64,000 nucleotides of DNA from Pleurocapsa sp. PCC 7319. Lineage in GTDB: Bacteria > Cyanobacteriota > Cyanobacteriia > Cyanobacteriales > Xenococcaceae. The DNA lies in assembly GCF_000332195.1 (NCBI RefSeq), contig NZ_KB235919.1:273038-337037 (forward strand), given 5' to 3'. The position numbers were made by a program, and so were the translations under genes. Below the pieces are notes generated by a model. That model had not been told where the DNA came from and did not search any database. It saw only the letters and a program-made list of their open reading frames with translations. Of the stretch, positions 46,114 through 54,914 are shown piece after piece (the first letter of the stretch is position 1; the number at the start of each line of letters is the position of its first letter).

Positions 46114-47208
46114 ATGACAGAAGTTATATTACAAGAATTAAATAATAGTGATATTGATTGGATAATCACCACAGGGAAACAACAAGAAATTCTCCCAGAT
46201 ACTTTACTAATGCGTGAGGGAAATACTTTTAATAATTTTTATCTTCTTTTAGAAGGAACAGCCACTGCAATACTCTCGCAAAAGCACAATAATCCCTTAG
46301 CTCACGCTTTTGCCACTCTAGAAGGTACAAATATTCCTGGAATCGAGATTATGTGCTTATCTCGTGGAGAAATAGTAGGTGAAAATACTTTTACAAACTT
46401 TAATTCTCGAGCTATTACTATTAGAGCCTCAGAAAGATGTTTAGTAATGTCTCTGCCTTTGGCAGAAATGAAACATAAGTTAGACCAAGATAAAGGATTT
46501 GCTGCTCGCTTTTACCGAGCGAGCGCCATTTTATATTTAAATAGATTACAACATTTGCTCAATCGTCTTGGTCGTAGAAACTTTGCTAAGTCTCAGCCTG
46601 TTAGAGATGTACTACATATTTTTGGGCAATTACACGATAGCGATCTCGATTGGGCGATCGCTAATGGAACTCTGGAGAAAATTTCTGCTCAAACTACTTT
46701 AATTCGTCAGGGAGGACCAGTTGAAGCTTTATACTTGGTTTTGGATGGACAAATGGCAGTCTCTCTGGAAAGCGATCAAAGCAATCCTTTAACTAATATA
46801 TTTGCCACTTTAGAAGGGGTAGAATCCTCTGGACGGGAAATCGCCAAGTTGCATAAAGGGGAAATTATCGGCGAAACCTCTTTTATTGATGGTCGTTTGC
46901 CTTACGCTACAGTGACTGCAGTCGAAGATTCTTTAGTACTTTCTCTAGCCCGACCGACACTAATCGCCAAACTACAACAGGATATCGGTTTTGCTGCTCG
47001 TTTTTATCAGGCGATCGTAATATTATTAGCTGATAAATTACAGGGAATAATCAGTAGACTCAGCGTTGGTAGACGCACTTATGTCCAAGGTAAATCTCTA
47101 AATGACCAAATTCAATATGAGGATGAACTAGATGCTAAGACTCTTGAACAAATGTCTTTAGCAGCAACTAGATTTGATTGGATGCTCGAAAGATTAAAGG
47201 TAAGTTGA
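46114..47208 (+). CDS. Twin cyclic-nucleotide-binding-fold protein
   Basis: A 364-residue protein with two cNMP-binding beta-barrels. First: LPDTLLMREGNTFNNFYLLL with GEIVGENTFTNFNSRAITIRA; second: TTLIRQGGPVEALYLVLDGQ with GEIIGETSFIDGRLPYATVTA. The first keeps an Arg-Ala pair in the phosphate cassette; the second has Pro-Tyr-Ala, which often means no cAMP binding. No HTH or other output domain. Each barrel ends in the same helix (KGFAARFYRASAILYLNRLQ and IGFAARFYQAIVILLADKLQ), so the gene arose by duplication. It closes the five-gene cluster. Confidence 0.9.
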   Translation: MTEVILQELNNSDIDWIITTGKQQEILPDTLLMREGNTFNNFYLLLEGTATAILSQKHNNPLAHAFATLEGTNIPGIEIMCLSRGEIVGENTFTNFNSRAITIRASERCLVMSLPLAEMKHKLDQDKGFAARFYRASAILYLNRLQHLLNRLGRRNFAKSQPVRDVLHIFGQLHDSDLDWAIANGTLEKISAQTTLIRQGGPVEALYLVLDGQMAVSLESDQSNPLTNIFATLEGVESSGREIAKLHKGEIIGETSFIDGRLPYATVTAVEDSLVLSLARPTLIAKLQQDIGFAARFYQAIVILLADKLQGIISRLSVGRRTYVQGKSLNDQIQYEDELDAKTLEQMSLAATRFDWMLERLKVS

Positions 47209-47375
47209 GCGGAAATTTTGGTTCTGTTGCCAAAAAATTCAAACGGGCAGAAAACTCGATTAACCTGAGTTCGATCTTCTCTTCTTCGGCTTACCTCGCC
47301 CATCATTTCCCAATTGACGACCAGTATCAAATATGCAATCTTCTCAAGATTTGGTAATTGTTTAGAATAAAGCCA

Positions 47376-47813
47376 CTAATTAGAAGTTGAAAGGCGATCG
47401 CTGTGGTTGTCAGGGCGAGTTAACCACCAAGCCCAAGCAATTAACACAAATTGAAACGGTAATCTAATAGCTTGAAACCAATTACTATCAGGGATATTGG
47501 CAATCTGAATATGATTAACTGCCATATTAATATTCGCTGGATATACTGCTATGAATAGTAAAACCAAACCCCAAGCTGCAATTTGACTCACAGTAGGAAT
47601 TAACAAACTAATTCCTGCAATAATTTCTAAGGAACCACTAAGATAAACCAATGCGCCTGGATAAGGTAGCAGATTAGGAACAATTTTGATAAACGGTTCG
47701 GGAAAGACGAAATGTAATAATCCCGCCACTATCATACAAACTGCTAGTATGCCTCGGAAAATTTGTTTATTTTTTAGAATAAGGATTTGGAATAAATTTT
47801 GAATTATTTTCAT
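47376..47813 (-). CDS. DoxX-family membrane protein
   Basis: A 145-residue protein with four membrane helices: GILAVCMIVAGLLHFVFPEP, then YPGALVYLSGSLEIIAGISL, WGLVLLFIAVYPANINMAVN and FQFVLIAWAWWLTR. The layout fits DoxX/DoxD-type small membrane proteins of redox or stress function. A decayed copy of its last codons lies near 53.5 kb. Confidence 0.85.
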   Translation of the reverse strand: MKIIQNLFQILILKNKQIFRGILAVCMIVAGLLHFVFPEPFIKIVPNLLPYPGALVYLSGSLEIIAGISLLIPTVSQIAAWGLVLLFIAVYPANINMAVNHIQIANIPDSNWFQAIRLPFQFVLIAWAWWLTRPDNHSDRLSTSN

Positions 47814-48057
47814 GATTTATGGTCATCGTTCTACAATTAGACGTAGCTTTTAGATCGTATTAGGTTATTGTTAATTTAAAAAGAAATAGTCAATATAAAA
47901 TGGGTCATAAGTTAGATTTAAATATTTCAAAGCAATTATTCATTACTAGGTTCTATCGATGGTAAGAGTATACCTATAACTAAAGATAGTTAAATCTAGA
48001 CAGTGACAAATAGTATGCTGTAGTTTAATCAACTTATGTTTTAGGAGAAAATTTAAA

Positions 48058-48246
48058 ATGGAGTTTTACGTACCTACTTTAGATAGTTCAGAAGCTAGTG
48101 AAAAGCTAAAAGAAACTATATTGACTTCCGAACCAAACGCTAAGGTTAATATCGATCTCGATAACAAAAAAGTAACAATAGAATCTAAGGCATCTGCTGA
48201 AACTTTTAAGCAACTAATTGTAGCATCAGGAAATAAATTGGATTGA
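48058..48246 (+). CDS. HMA-like small protein lacking CxxC
   Basis: A 62-residue protein with the beta-alpha-beta pattern of heavy-metal-associated domains (MEFYVPTLDSSEASEKLKET, then KVNIDLDNKKVTIES and ASAETFKQLIVASG). The Cys-x-x-Cys metal motif is replaced by Ser-Ser, so it should not bind copper in the usual way. AGGAGA lies 9 bases before the ATG. Confidence 0.8.
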   Translation: MEFYVPTLDSSEASEKLKETILTSEPNAKVNIDLDNKKVTIESKASAETFKQLIVASGNKLD

Positions 48247-48318
48247 TTAAATTTATTTTGATTACACTTTTTCTAAATTAAATTAAGTCAAGAAAGATAA
48301 TTAGCCAAACAACTAGTC

Positions 48319-48942
48319 ATGCAAATAGCTCCAGAAATCACATACCGTAATATTGAAAAAACAGATGCGATTGATTCTTTAATTCGAGAAAAAATTACTA
48401 AGTTAGAAAAGTTTTGTGACTATATGAATAGCTGTCGAGTAGTTGTCGAAAAAGCTCACAAGCATCCCGACAGTGGTTCTCCTTATAAAGTTAGTATTGA
48501 TATTACCATTCCCCATGGTCGAGAAATAGCAGTAAGTCATAATCCTGATCGAGGAAAACAATATCCACCTCTAGAAGTAGTAATTCGGGATGCTTTTGAA
48601 GCAGCACGCCGTCAAGTAGTGGGACTTTCTACCGAACAAAAGGGAATTAGGAAAACACACCCCGAACAGGAAATAAGTGCCGTCATCACTAAATTGTTTC
48701 CCGAACAAGGTTATGGTTTTCTTAAAGCAATCGATACAGGTGAAGAAGTTTACTTTCATCGAAACAGTGTAGTCAATGAAGATTTTGCCCAATTAGAAGT
48801 TGGTAATGGCATTAGATTTAAGGCAACTCAGGGTGAAATGGGTCTTCAAGCCACTACTGTACAGATTATTGATCGCCAAAGTTCTGCTTCAAGAAGTGAA
48901 TTTGTACCCGAATCAGCCGAAAAACCAATGGGCTGGAATTAG
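48319..48942 (+). CDS. HPF/RaiA-like protein with C-terminal cold-shock domain
   Basis: A 207-residue protein. Residues 1-100 are HPF/YfiA-like (MQIAPEITYRNIEKTDAIDS, VVVEKAHKHPDSGSPYKVSI, DAFEAARRQV). Residues about 120-180 are a cold-shock domain with RNA-binding motifs GYGFLKAIDTGEEVYFHRNS. The pairing suggests a ribosome- or RNA-linked stress protein. It precedes the DUF2945/DUF3140 gene by 33 bp. Confidence 0.92.
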   Translation: MQIAPEITYRNIEKTDAIDSLIREKITKLEKFCDYMNSCRVVVEKAHKHPDSGSPYKVSIDITIPHGREIAVSHNPDRGKQYPPLEVVIRDAFEAARRQVVGLSTEQKGIRKTHPEQEISAVITKLFPEQGYGFLKAIDTGEEVYFHRNSVVNEDFAQLEVGNGIRFKATQGEMGLQATTVQIIDRQSSASRSEFVPESAEKPMGWN

Positions 48943-48975
48943 TAATTCAATCGAAATTCTTTTTTAGTAACTAAA

Positions 48976-49527
48976 ATGATACCAAGATTTAATAAAGGCG
49001 ATCACGTTAAATGGAATAGCGGTGGTGGTCAAGCTACAGGAAAAATTACTAAAAAGATCACTCAGCCAACTGAAGTCGAAGGAAAAAAAATAGACGCTAC
49101 TCAAGAAAGTCCTCGTTATCTAGTCAAAAATGACAATACGAAGACATTAACAGGGCACAAGGCAGAATCTCTTTCCTTAATAAATGAAAATCTTACCAAA
49201 GAACAACAGGAAATTCTGCAAGATTTTCAAGAAGCAGTTAATATGTCTTCCCGAGACTTACAACAGTGGTTAAAAACTGAGCAAAGTAAATCTGTTGGGC
49301 AAAAAAAAGACGAAGATAGTGAAGCGATCGGACATAAATCTGGTAAACAAATCGTAGAAATTCTTGAGCGTCATCAATCGAATTATACCGATAGTGACTT
49401 CAGCCATATGAAAAGGGTAATCAGCTACGTTCACCGTCACCTAGCGCAAAAACCATCTGGAAATATCGACGATAGTCGCTGGCGTTATTCTCTAATGAAT
49501 TGGGGTCACGATCCTCTCAAAGACTAG
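48976..49527 (+). CDS. DUF2945 (HVA1/Tudor-like) - DUF3140 fusion
   Basis: A 183-residue protein. Residues 1-70 match the DUF2945 pattern (FNKGDHVKWNSGGGQATGKI, YLVKNDNTKTLTGHKAESLS); residues about 85-183 match DUF3140 (FQEAVNMSSRDLQQWLKTEQ, GHKSGKQIVEILE, then SHMKRVISYVHRHLAQKPSG). Both domains are usually separate, adjacent genes in bacteria; here they are joined. Function unknown, often stress-linked. Confidence 0.85.
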   Translation: MIPRFNKGDHVKWNSGGGQATGKITKKITQPTEVEGKKIDATQESPRYLVKNDNTKTLTGHKAESLSLINENLTKEQQEILQDFQEAVNMSSRDLQQWLKTEQSKSVGQKKDEDSEAIGHKSGKQIVEILERHQSNYTDSDFSHMKRVISYVHRHLAQKPSGNIDDSRWRYSLMNWGHDPLKD

Positions 49528-50010
49528 ATTGCTAAATTGAGATTGACTATAAGTAATTGCTTATAGCTTTTGTAATTAAACCAATGTCAAATTACTATAT
49601 AAGCTTAAGCTAGTTCTTCATAACCTTGAATGTACTCAGGCTCAAATTTATACAACAATTAAGTAGCCTGAGGAATCAAACTATCGTTACCTTTGGTGAT
49701 AATAATATATTTATCCACATTAAGTTAAGGTAATCCTTAAAAGCAGTCATTGAATATTAATTGATACATGGTAACAATGTTTTGAGCTCATTTTATAAAT
49801 TTGAGAATATATCAAAAACTATAATTTTATTTTTAAGCAAATTGATTAATTAAAGATCATAAGTATTTGAAGACCAAATATTCGTAATATATTAGAGTAA
49901 TTTTATATAATCTATAACTATTAATATAGTCCTATACTTTACCTTTGATAGAAGTAATATTGTTTTGCTTTTTTTATGATTTTAGATAAGTAAACACTGA
50001 AGGATAAATA
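49528..50010. other. AT-rich intergenic region with a weak terminator-like hairpin
   Basis: No gene seen. A 7-base stem hairpin (CTATAAG, 6-base loop, CTTATAG) at 49547-49566 followed by CTTTTG lies 20 bp after the DUF2945/DUF3140 stop and may end that transcript. The rest, almost all A/T, should hold the promoter of the lipoprotein gene. Confidence 0.55.
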
Positions 50011-50484
50011 ATGCACAATCTAATCCAAATCATTAAATCTATAAATATAAGATCAGTACTAACAGTATTTTTAGCAAGTTGTTTATTGATAATTAATACA
50101 GCTTGTAGCCAAGGTAACATTGCGCAGACTGGAGGGCAAGCATATACAGAAACGGCCAAAAGAGCTATGTCTGATACTTATGATGATTATGATGCCAATC
50201 AAGATTTCAAAGGTGGTATGAATGGATATAACGATGATCGCAGATATGATGCGGAAACTTCTGCTAAGACAAAAGCACTAATAGATAGAGCTGAAAGCCG
50301 TCAAAATGATAATTTAGGTGATTATGTTGAAGGTATTAGCGATCGCGTTAATGATAAAATCGAGACAGCGAAAAAAGCGTTTGATGAAGCTACGGATACG
50401 GCTCAAGATACTATAGAAGATGCTACCCAGGCTGGTAAAAGAACAGCTAAGGAAATCAAAGGTAACTTCCAAGATTTAACTTAA
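50011..50484 (+). CDS. Lipoprotein with CsbD-like helical tail
   Basis: A 157-residue protein. Signal II peptide with lipobox LIINTAC (Cys near residue 33) after a hydrophobic run; residues about 45-90 are Asp/Tyr-rich (YDDYDANQDFKGGMNGYNDD); the tail is a charged amphipathic helix (SDRVNDKIETAKKAFDEATD, then DAT-rich) like the CsbD-type protein at 31584. Probably a membrane-anchored stress protein. A terminator follows at once. Confidence 0.85.
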   Translation: MHNLIQIIKSINIRSVLTVFLASCLLIINTACSQGNIAQTGGQAYTETAKRAMSDTYDDYDANQDFKGGMNGYNDDRRYDAETSAKTKALIDRAESRQNDNLGDYVEGISDRVNDKIETAKKAFDEATDTAQDTIEDATQAGKRTAKEIKGNFQDLT

Positions 50485-50495
50485 GCAAGCTCAGT

Positions 50496-50520
50496 AAAGC
50501 GCGTACTATCGCGCTTTTTT
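50496..50520 (+). terminator. Rho-independent terminator
   Basis: GC-rich stem AAAGCGCG/CGCGCTTT with the loop TACTAT, followed by further T. It begins 11 bp after the lipoprotein stop. It abuts the ATG of the DUF4385 gene at 50523, which must therefore have its own promoter or rely on read-through. Confidence 0.9.
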
Positions 50521-50522
50521 CT

Positions 50523-51017
50523 ATGAATAAATTTGATTATTCTCTAGATTATGAAAACTTAAATTTTCGCGATCGCCCCGATCTTTATCAGGTGGGAAAA
50601 GGGGAACAGGGAGTATTGTTAGTCCAGCCTTATAAATCTGAAATTTTACCTCACTGGAGATTTAAGAACCCTGAAATAGCAACTGAATCAAGTAACAAAA
50701 TCTATCAAATGTTCTTGGAATATTTAGAAAAAAAAGATTTTGTTGGTGCAGATATGGCGCGAAAATTCTTACAGATGGGATACACGCGATCGCGAAGATA
50801 CGCCAATCATAAAAGTGGAAGGAAATATCGTACTAATCCTCAAAAGGCAAAATCCAAAGCAGCAGAAAAAGAACTCCGAAAAGAAATTTTATCTTTGGAT
50901 ATAGACCCTATAAAAGCCAGGTCAGCAGAAATTTTTAAAGCTAAGTGGCAAAAAGCCAAAAATAATCATAAATACCAGCAATTATTAAAAATCCATAAGC
51001 AAAAATACGAAATATAG
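50523..51017 (+). CDS. DUF4385-family protein
   Basis: A 164-residue protein with the DUF4385 pattern: VGKGEQGVLLVQPYKSEILP, HWRFKNPEIA, FVGADMARKFLQMGYTRSRR and YANHKSGRKY. A conserved basic surface suggests nucleic-acid contact, but no function is established. Its ATG starts two bases after a terminator. The stop codon lies inside the start of the second copy of the 55-bp repeat. Confidence 0.92.
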   Translation: MNKFDYSLDYENLNFRDRPDLYQVGKGEQGVLLVQPYKSEILPHWRFKNPEIATESSNKIYQMFLEYLEKKDFVGADMARKFLQMGYTRSRRYANHKSGRKYRTNPQKAKSKAAEKELRKEILSLDIDPIKARSAEIFKAKWQKAKNNHKYQQLLKIHKQKYEI

Positions 51018-51067
51018 CCGTACAAAGTTACGTTAGGACAAGTTTATTTGATTGCTCGTAAGTAATG
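51013..51067. repeat. 55-bp dispersed repeat, copy 2
   Basis: Identical to 16304-16358. Its first bases include the DUF4385 stop codon. A heptamer array (GAGTAAC/GAGTAAT) follows to about 51091, whereas copy 1 is not followed by one. Confidence 0.9.
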
Positions 51068-51123
51068 AGTAACGAGTAACGAGTAATGAGTATCCTAATA
51101 AAAGTTCGTATTGCTATAAATAA

Positions 51124-53106
51124 CTAAAAATTACACTCAAACTTTTGAGCTGCAGCGTTTAAATAGAGTTTCCTATTATTAATAATTAACGAAGGTTTAC
51201 CAACTCCTTGGGGTAGATTTCGATTTTCAGGGTCATCAAGATCATTAAATTGACGCAGAAAATCAGTAATAAATACTACCGGGCGATCGCTATTCCAATA
51301 ACTTTGTAATTGCTGTCGATCAATTAAATAAGCAGGAGGAGATCCTGGAAAATTTGGAGGTATACGATTTTTACCTCCATCAGACAATACCATCACATGG
51401 CGGTAAATTCTGCCTGAATTGCCTTTTTCCCATCCAGTATCATGATGCTCAGCAATGTCTTTAGCATTATAATTTTGACCCTGATTTAGATAATAACTTA
51501 TTGCCCCAGCTGTGCCAATCTCTCGCGAGCCTTCAAATATCCATAGAGTATCGATATTTAAACAAGAATCAGCTGCACGGATCAACGTCTTAGAAGAACG
51601 AACATCTTGATAGGCAATAAAACCTTGTACCACAGAAATATAAGTAACAATTAAAGCCAAAAAAACTGGCAGCAAAGCAAAGCGAGATTGTCTTACAATG
51701 CCGATGCCAGATATAATCCAACCCAGTCCCAAAGTGATTGGTACAATGAACATCAATAATTTGGTATCTGAATTATTAATAACCGGCGGTAATGATTGAA
51801 CTATCAAAGAGTGAAAAAAAAGCGTGCTGACAAAACAAATTCCCAGACAGATAGCTATTGCACTATAAATAGTAACAACCTTATTCCGTTTCTTCTCCCT
51901 AAAATTTGCTGGTAAATAAGATTGCTTGATACTAATGGCGAGAGGCTGATCGCTTTGCTCTTCACTAACTGAAGTTTGATACCTACTATACCAACCCCCA
52001 AAAAGGATAACATAGGGTGGAATGGCAGGAATACCATAGTAAATAAGCCGAGAAGAAAAAGGTAAGAAGAAGATAACGGGCAAAATTGCGGCGATCGCCA
52101 GTAATAAAATACCATCGCTATACTGCCTTTCTAAAGTCGAGGCCCGATCTCTAAATCCCTGACGCCACTCTTGCCAAGTAAATTTAAGTACTGAAGGCAA
52201 AAATAAAATACCAGGAAAACACCATAGGGCAGTAATTATCAAGTAGCCAAAGGCACTAATTTGAGAGACTTCGTAATCCGGAGGAAAACGACGATCTAGT
52301 AAACGATCTAAATGTTCATTAACTACAAAATAATGCCAAAATCCAGGATTAGCCTGTTCCACCGCGATAAACCAAGGTAGAATCAAAGCCAATACTAATA
52401 ATGATCCTCTAAATAGACGGAGCCTCCTAATTAGCTTCCTATCTTGCCGAACCAATCCCAAAACCAGAAACCCAAGTAAGGGGAATACAATACCTATTAA
52501 TCCCTTAGTTAATAGGCATAAGCCAAGGGAAATATAAGCTGCCCACCAATAAACCCAAGATTGAGGCTGATAAATTACTCGCCATAAAAAATAGTTGCTA
52601 GCAAGTAACAAAGTGCTGAGTAACACATCAATTAAGATTTGATGGGTAAATAAAAACCATCCGACCGTCACTGAAAGCATTAATGCAGCAATCCGACTAG
52701 CACTAACTCCCCATAGTTGCCTAGTCCATTTCCAAGCTATGAGAATTCCCAACCAACCAGCTAATCCAATTGGTAAACGAGCAGCAAATTCATGAGCACC
52801 AAAAACTTTAGTCGAGAAAGCAATTAACCAATATAACAAAGGGGGTTTATTAAGATAAGGTGAGCCATTTAAATGAGGAGTTATCCAGTTTCCTTGAAAT
52901 ATCATCTCTTGACCAACCATAGCAAAATGACCTTCATGAGGTTCATATAAGCCGTAGTCGCCAATGCCGAACACCATAATCATTAGTGTCACAGCGAAAA
53001 GCGACAAATCTATCCAAGATAAAGTTTTGAATGGAAATTGTGTCCGAGCAACTAACAAATCTTTGTGCAGAGATTTACTGTTGTCGAATCTTATAAAAGT
53101 TTTCAA
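51124..53106 (-). CDS. GT39/ArnT-like membrane glycosyltransferase
   Basis: A 660-residue integral membrane protein with about 11-12 helices. N-terminal catalytic loop YEPHEGHFAMVGQEMIFQGN and the family block LNKPPLLYWLIAFSTKVFGA, HEFAARLPIGLAG are typical of PMT/ArnT-like enzymes that use lipid-linked sugars. The C-terminal about 180 residues form a soluble periplasmic domain. The acceptor (lipid A, protein or polysaccharide) is unknown. Stands alone, convergent with the 55-bp repeat region. Confidence 0.88.
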   Translation of the reverse strand: MKTFIRFDNSKSLHKDLLVARTQFPFKTLSWIDLSLFAVTLMIMVFGIGDYGLYEPHEGHFAMVGQEMIFQGNWITPHLNGSPYLNKPPLLYWLIAFSTKVFGAHEFAARLPIGLAGWLGILIAWKWTRQLWGVSASRIAALMLSVTVGWFLFTHQILIDVLLSTLLLASNYFLWRVIYQPQSWVYWWAAYISLGLCLLTKGLIGIVFPLLGFLVLGLVRQDRKLIRRLRLFRGSLLVLALILPWFIAVEQANPGFWHYFVVNEHLDRLLDRRFPPDYEVSQISAFGYLIITALWCFPGILFLPSVLKFTWQEWRQGFRDRASTLERQYSDGILLLAIAAILPVIFFLPFSSRLIYYGIPAIPPYVILFGGWYSRYQTSVSEEQSDQPLAISIKQSYLPANFREKKRNKVVTIYSAIAICLGICFVSTLFFHSLIVQSLPPVINNSDTKLLMFIVPITLGLGWIISGIGIVRQSRFALLPVFLALIVTYISVVQGFIAYQDVRSSKTLIRAADSCLNIDTLWIFEGSREIGTAGAISYYLNQGQNYNAKDIAEHHDTGWEKGNSGRIYRHVMVLSDGGKNRIPPNFPGSPPAYLIDRQQLQSYWNSDRPVVFITDFLRQFNDLDDPENRNLPQGVGKPSLIINNRKLYLNAAAQKFECNF

Positions 53107-53511
53107 TACAAGATAATTCCGTATCTAATCGGTTTTTTCCTATTTATATCCTATAATTTTCAGTTTATATTTTTTAGATTAGAGTTATAAGATAAGCCAA
53201 ACATTTTCGGCAGAAAATTAAAATACATAATACATAATATAATTTATGTGCTGGCAAAATAAATTTAACCGACCACAGTGATTTTGGGCTAGTAAATTAG
53301 TTAACAAATGATGTAGATTTATATACTTCTGCTTAGTATAGGACTAAAAAGTCCTGATATTCAGAAATGTTTCGAGATGTTCGTGTTGTACACTTATCGA
53401 AACCTTACTGTAATCATCTATCTCTCTGCTGTTGAGCTATTGTTTAAAACATATGTTCTACTAAATTGGTTACTTTCCTCAAAAGTGTGACCCAGGTTCA
53501 AACAAAGTCAT
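53107..53511. other. Intergenic region, no gene seen
   Basis: About 400 bases with no supported feature; AT-rich first half. It leads into the fragments of decayed genes listed next. Confidence 0.5.
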
Positions 53512-53580
53512 TAATAGCAAGTTGAGAGGCGATCGCCTTAATTGTCAGGAATAGTTAGCTACCAAGCCCAAGCTATAAAA
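53512..53580 (-). pseudogene. Decayed fragment of a DoxX-family gene
   Basis: On the minus strand it aligns with the last about 22 codons of the DoxX gene at 47376-47813: IAWAW, then a stop in place of Trp, then LT, PD, a second stop, GDRLST. The DNA around AGGCGATCGC and CCAAGCCCAAGC is shared. Two in-frame stops and a one-base deletion show it is dead. The upstream part of the gene is missing. Confidence 0.75.
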
Positions 53581-53625
53581 TAAACAATTATGTTTTAAAA
53601 AAGTAAGAATTCAGGTGTCAGGAAT

Positions 53626-53735
53626 CTAGGGAAGTTGTTCTCCAACTTCAGCATTAATATTCAGAACAAAGGCGAAAAAATCCACCACGGAGCGACCTTG
53701 AAAACGAAAGGTTTGTATCGCATTCAGGTTATTGT
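53626..53735 (-). pseudogene. Possible transposase C-terminal remnant
   Basis: A minus-strand open stretch without a start codon reads NAIQTFRFQGRSVVDFFAFV and about 14 further residues to a stop. The R/K-x-QGRS-x-x-x-F-F pattern recalls transposase C-termini, but I cannot name the family. The adjacent decayed DoxX fragment supports a region of rearrangement. Confidence 0.35.
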
Positions 53736-53737
53736 CT

Positions 53738-53908
53738 CTATTTTATGACTTTGGTCCTTTGTTTGAGCTTGGCGATCGCTTTATCTAAATCTGTAATTAC
53801 TTCTTTGAGAGAAATATCTAGTCTATTGTACTCGTTAGTAGAAATTAAATAGATAATTGCATCCAGTTTATAAAAAGTTTTTTCTAAGTTTTTGAGTACA
53901 TAAGACAT
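53738..53908 (-). CDS. Small hypothetical protein (56 residues)
   Basis: A short ORF, ATG at 53908, giving MSYVLKNLEKTFYKLDAIIY and a charged helical tail that ends KLKQRTKVIK. It lies 53 bp after the stop of the Asp/Asn hydroxylase-type gene, same strand. The upstream GAG is a weak ribosome binding site. A helical, Lys/Glu/Asp-patterned sequence favours a real protein; coding status is uncertain. Confidence 0.45.
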   Translation of the reverse strand: MSYVLKNLEKTFYKLDAIIYLISTNEYNRLDISLKEVITDLDKAIAKLKQRTKVIK

Positions 53909-53961
53909 GATAATAATCTCGATTTAATAATCATCAATAACTATTAAGTTGAAATTGGTTT

Positions 53962-54894
53962 TTACCAATAAAGTTGCCAACTTCCTTCTCCAAAGATACC
54001 GTGTCCCTGTAGAGTAATGCGAGCTTCTTTTGGCTGAGCTTTGATTGGCGCAACTTGATGATAGTGTAAACCTGAATGCAGTATCATATTTCCGGTTTTG
54101 TAGGGATGAAGTTTTTTGGTTCTAGACTTAAACAAATTCATTATTGAACTTAGATATTTCTGTTTTTCAAAATTAGAAATCCAGTTCCGAAGCACTTCTT
54201 GAATATAAGGATCGTGAGTTATGATGAATTCAAATTCGCGAATTTCGGCATCAGTCAAATCAGGATGATACAAGTCAAACAAGAGAATAATTCTGGTAAA
54301 GTCACTATTATTCCAAGCCTCGTGAACAAAACTATCGTCAAAAATCAATAGTTTACCTTCAACAAGCTTTCTAGATTTATGTGCGACACAAAGCTCGCAG
54401 TTAGCTGGAACTATTAATGGAAGTTGGCAACGCAAAATAAAATTAAATGGACCACAATGAGGAGGAATATGGCTTCTTTTGGTTAAAGCTGAAAAATGTA
54501 CCATTCCTGTAATTCGAGGAATAGACTGAAGAATTTTTGTCGTTACAGGGCATAAGTCACAATTTTCTTGAAACTTTTTACCGTATAGAGAAAAAGGAAA
54601 AGTCTGCCAATCATCACCATCATAATTACCAATAGAATCAGGAAAAAAGTCTTTAGGTTCTTGGTAGGGAATAAATCTATTTTTATCTGCCAAACAAGAG
54701 TCTAATAACTCTTGTTGAATCAATTGATATTTTTCTTCCAGTTGTTGAACCCATGCGAAATTTTGCGGTTCGTACCAAGGTTGAGCTGCTAAACCCGGTA
54801 TGTAGACGTTGGTTGGTCTTTGAAAAGGTTCTTGGGAACGTAATAAAGGTTCTACTTTGGTAAAAACTTTGAACAAGTATTCGATTCGATTCAT
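53962..54894 (-). CDS. Asp/Asn beta-hydroxylase-type dioxygenase with C-terminal extension
   Basis: A 310-residue protein. The core (about residues 85-220) has the aspartyl/asparaginyl beta-hydroxylase motifs: HIPPHCGPFNFILRCQLPL (first metal His), DDSFVHEAWNNSDFTRIILL (second His and the 2-oxoglutarate Arg). It shares FGKKxQENCxLCPxTT with the protein at 57513. An extra C-terminal part (about 250-310: HPYKTGNMILHSGLHYHQVA, ARITLQGHG) resembles the end of another Fe/2OG dioxygenase-like domain. The likely target is a peptide side chain, given the neighbouring RiPP precursor with several Asn; this is inference. Last gene of a three-gene operon, 20 bp after the GNAT gene. Confidence 0.85.
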   Translation of the reverse strand: MNRIEYLFKVFTKVEPLLRSQEPFQRPTNVYIPGLAAQPWYEPQNFAWVQQLEEKYQLIQQELLDSCLADKNRFIPYQEPKDFFPDSIGNYDGDDWQTFPFSLYGKKFQENCDLCPVTTKILQSIPRITGMVHFSALTKRSHIPPHCGPFNFILRCQLPLIVPANCELCVAHKSRKLVEGKLLIFDDSFVHEAWNNSDFTRIILLFDLYHPDLTDAEIREFEFIITHDPYIQEVLRNWISNFEKQKYLSSIMNLFKSRTKKLHPYKTGNMILHSGLHYHQVAPIKAQPKEARITLQGHGIFGEGSWQLYW

Positions 54895-54914
54895 AATTAT
54901 TTAGAGTATAAAAG

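Noticed and set aside
45873-46172. Minus-strand 99-residue ORF over the HExxH/cNMP junction
   Set aside because: Lies across two well-supported plus-strand genes; no family features.
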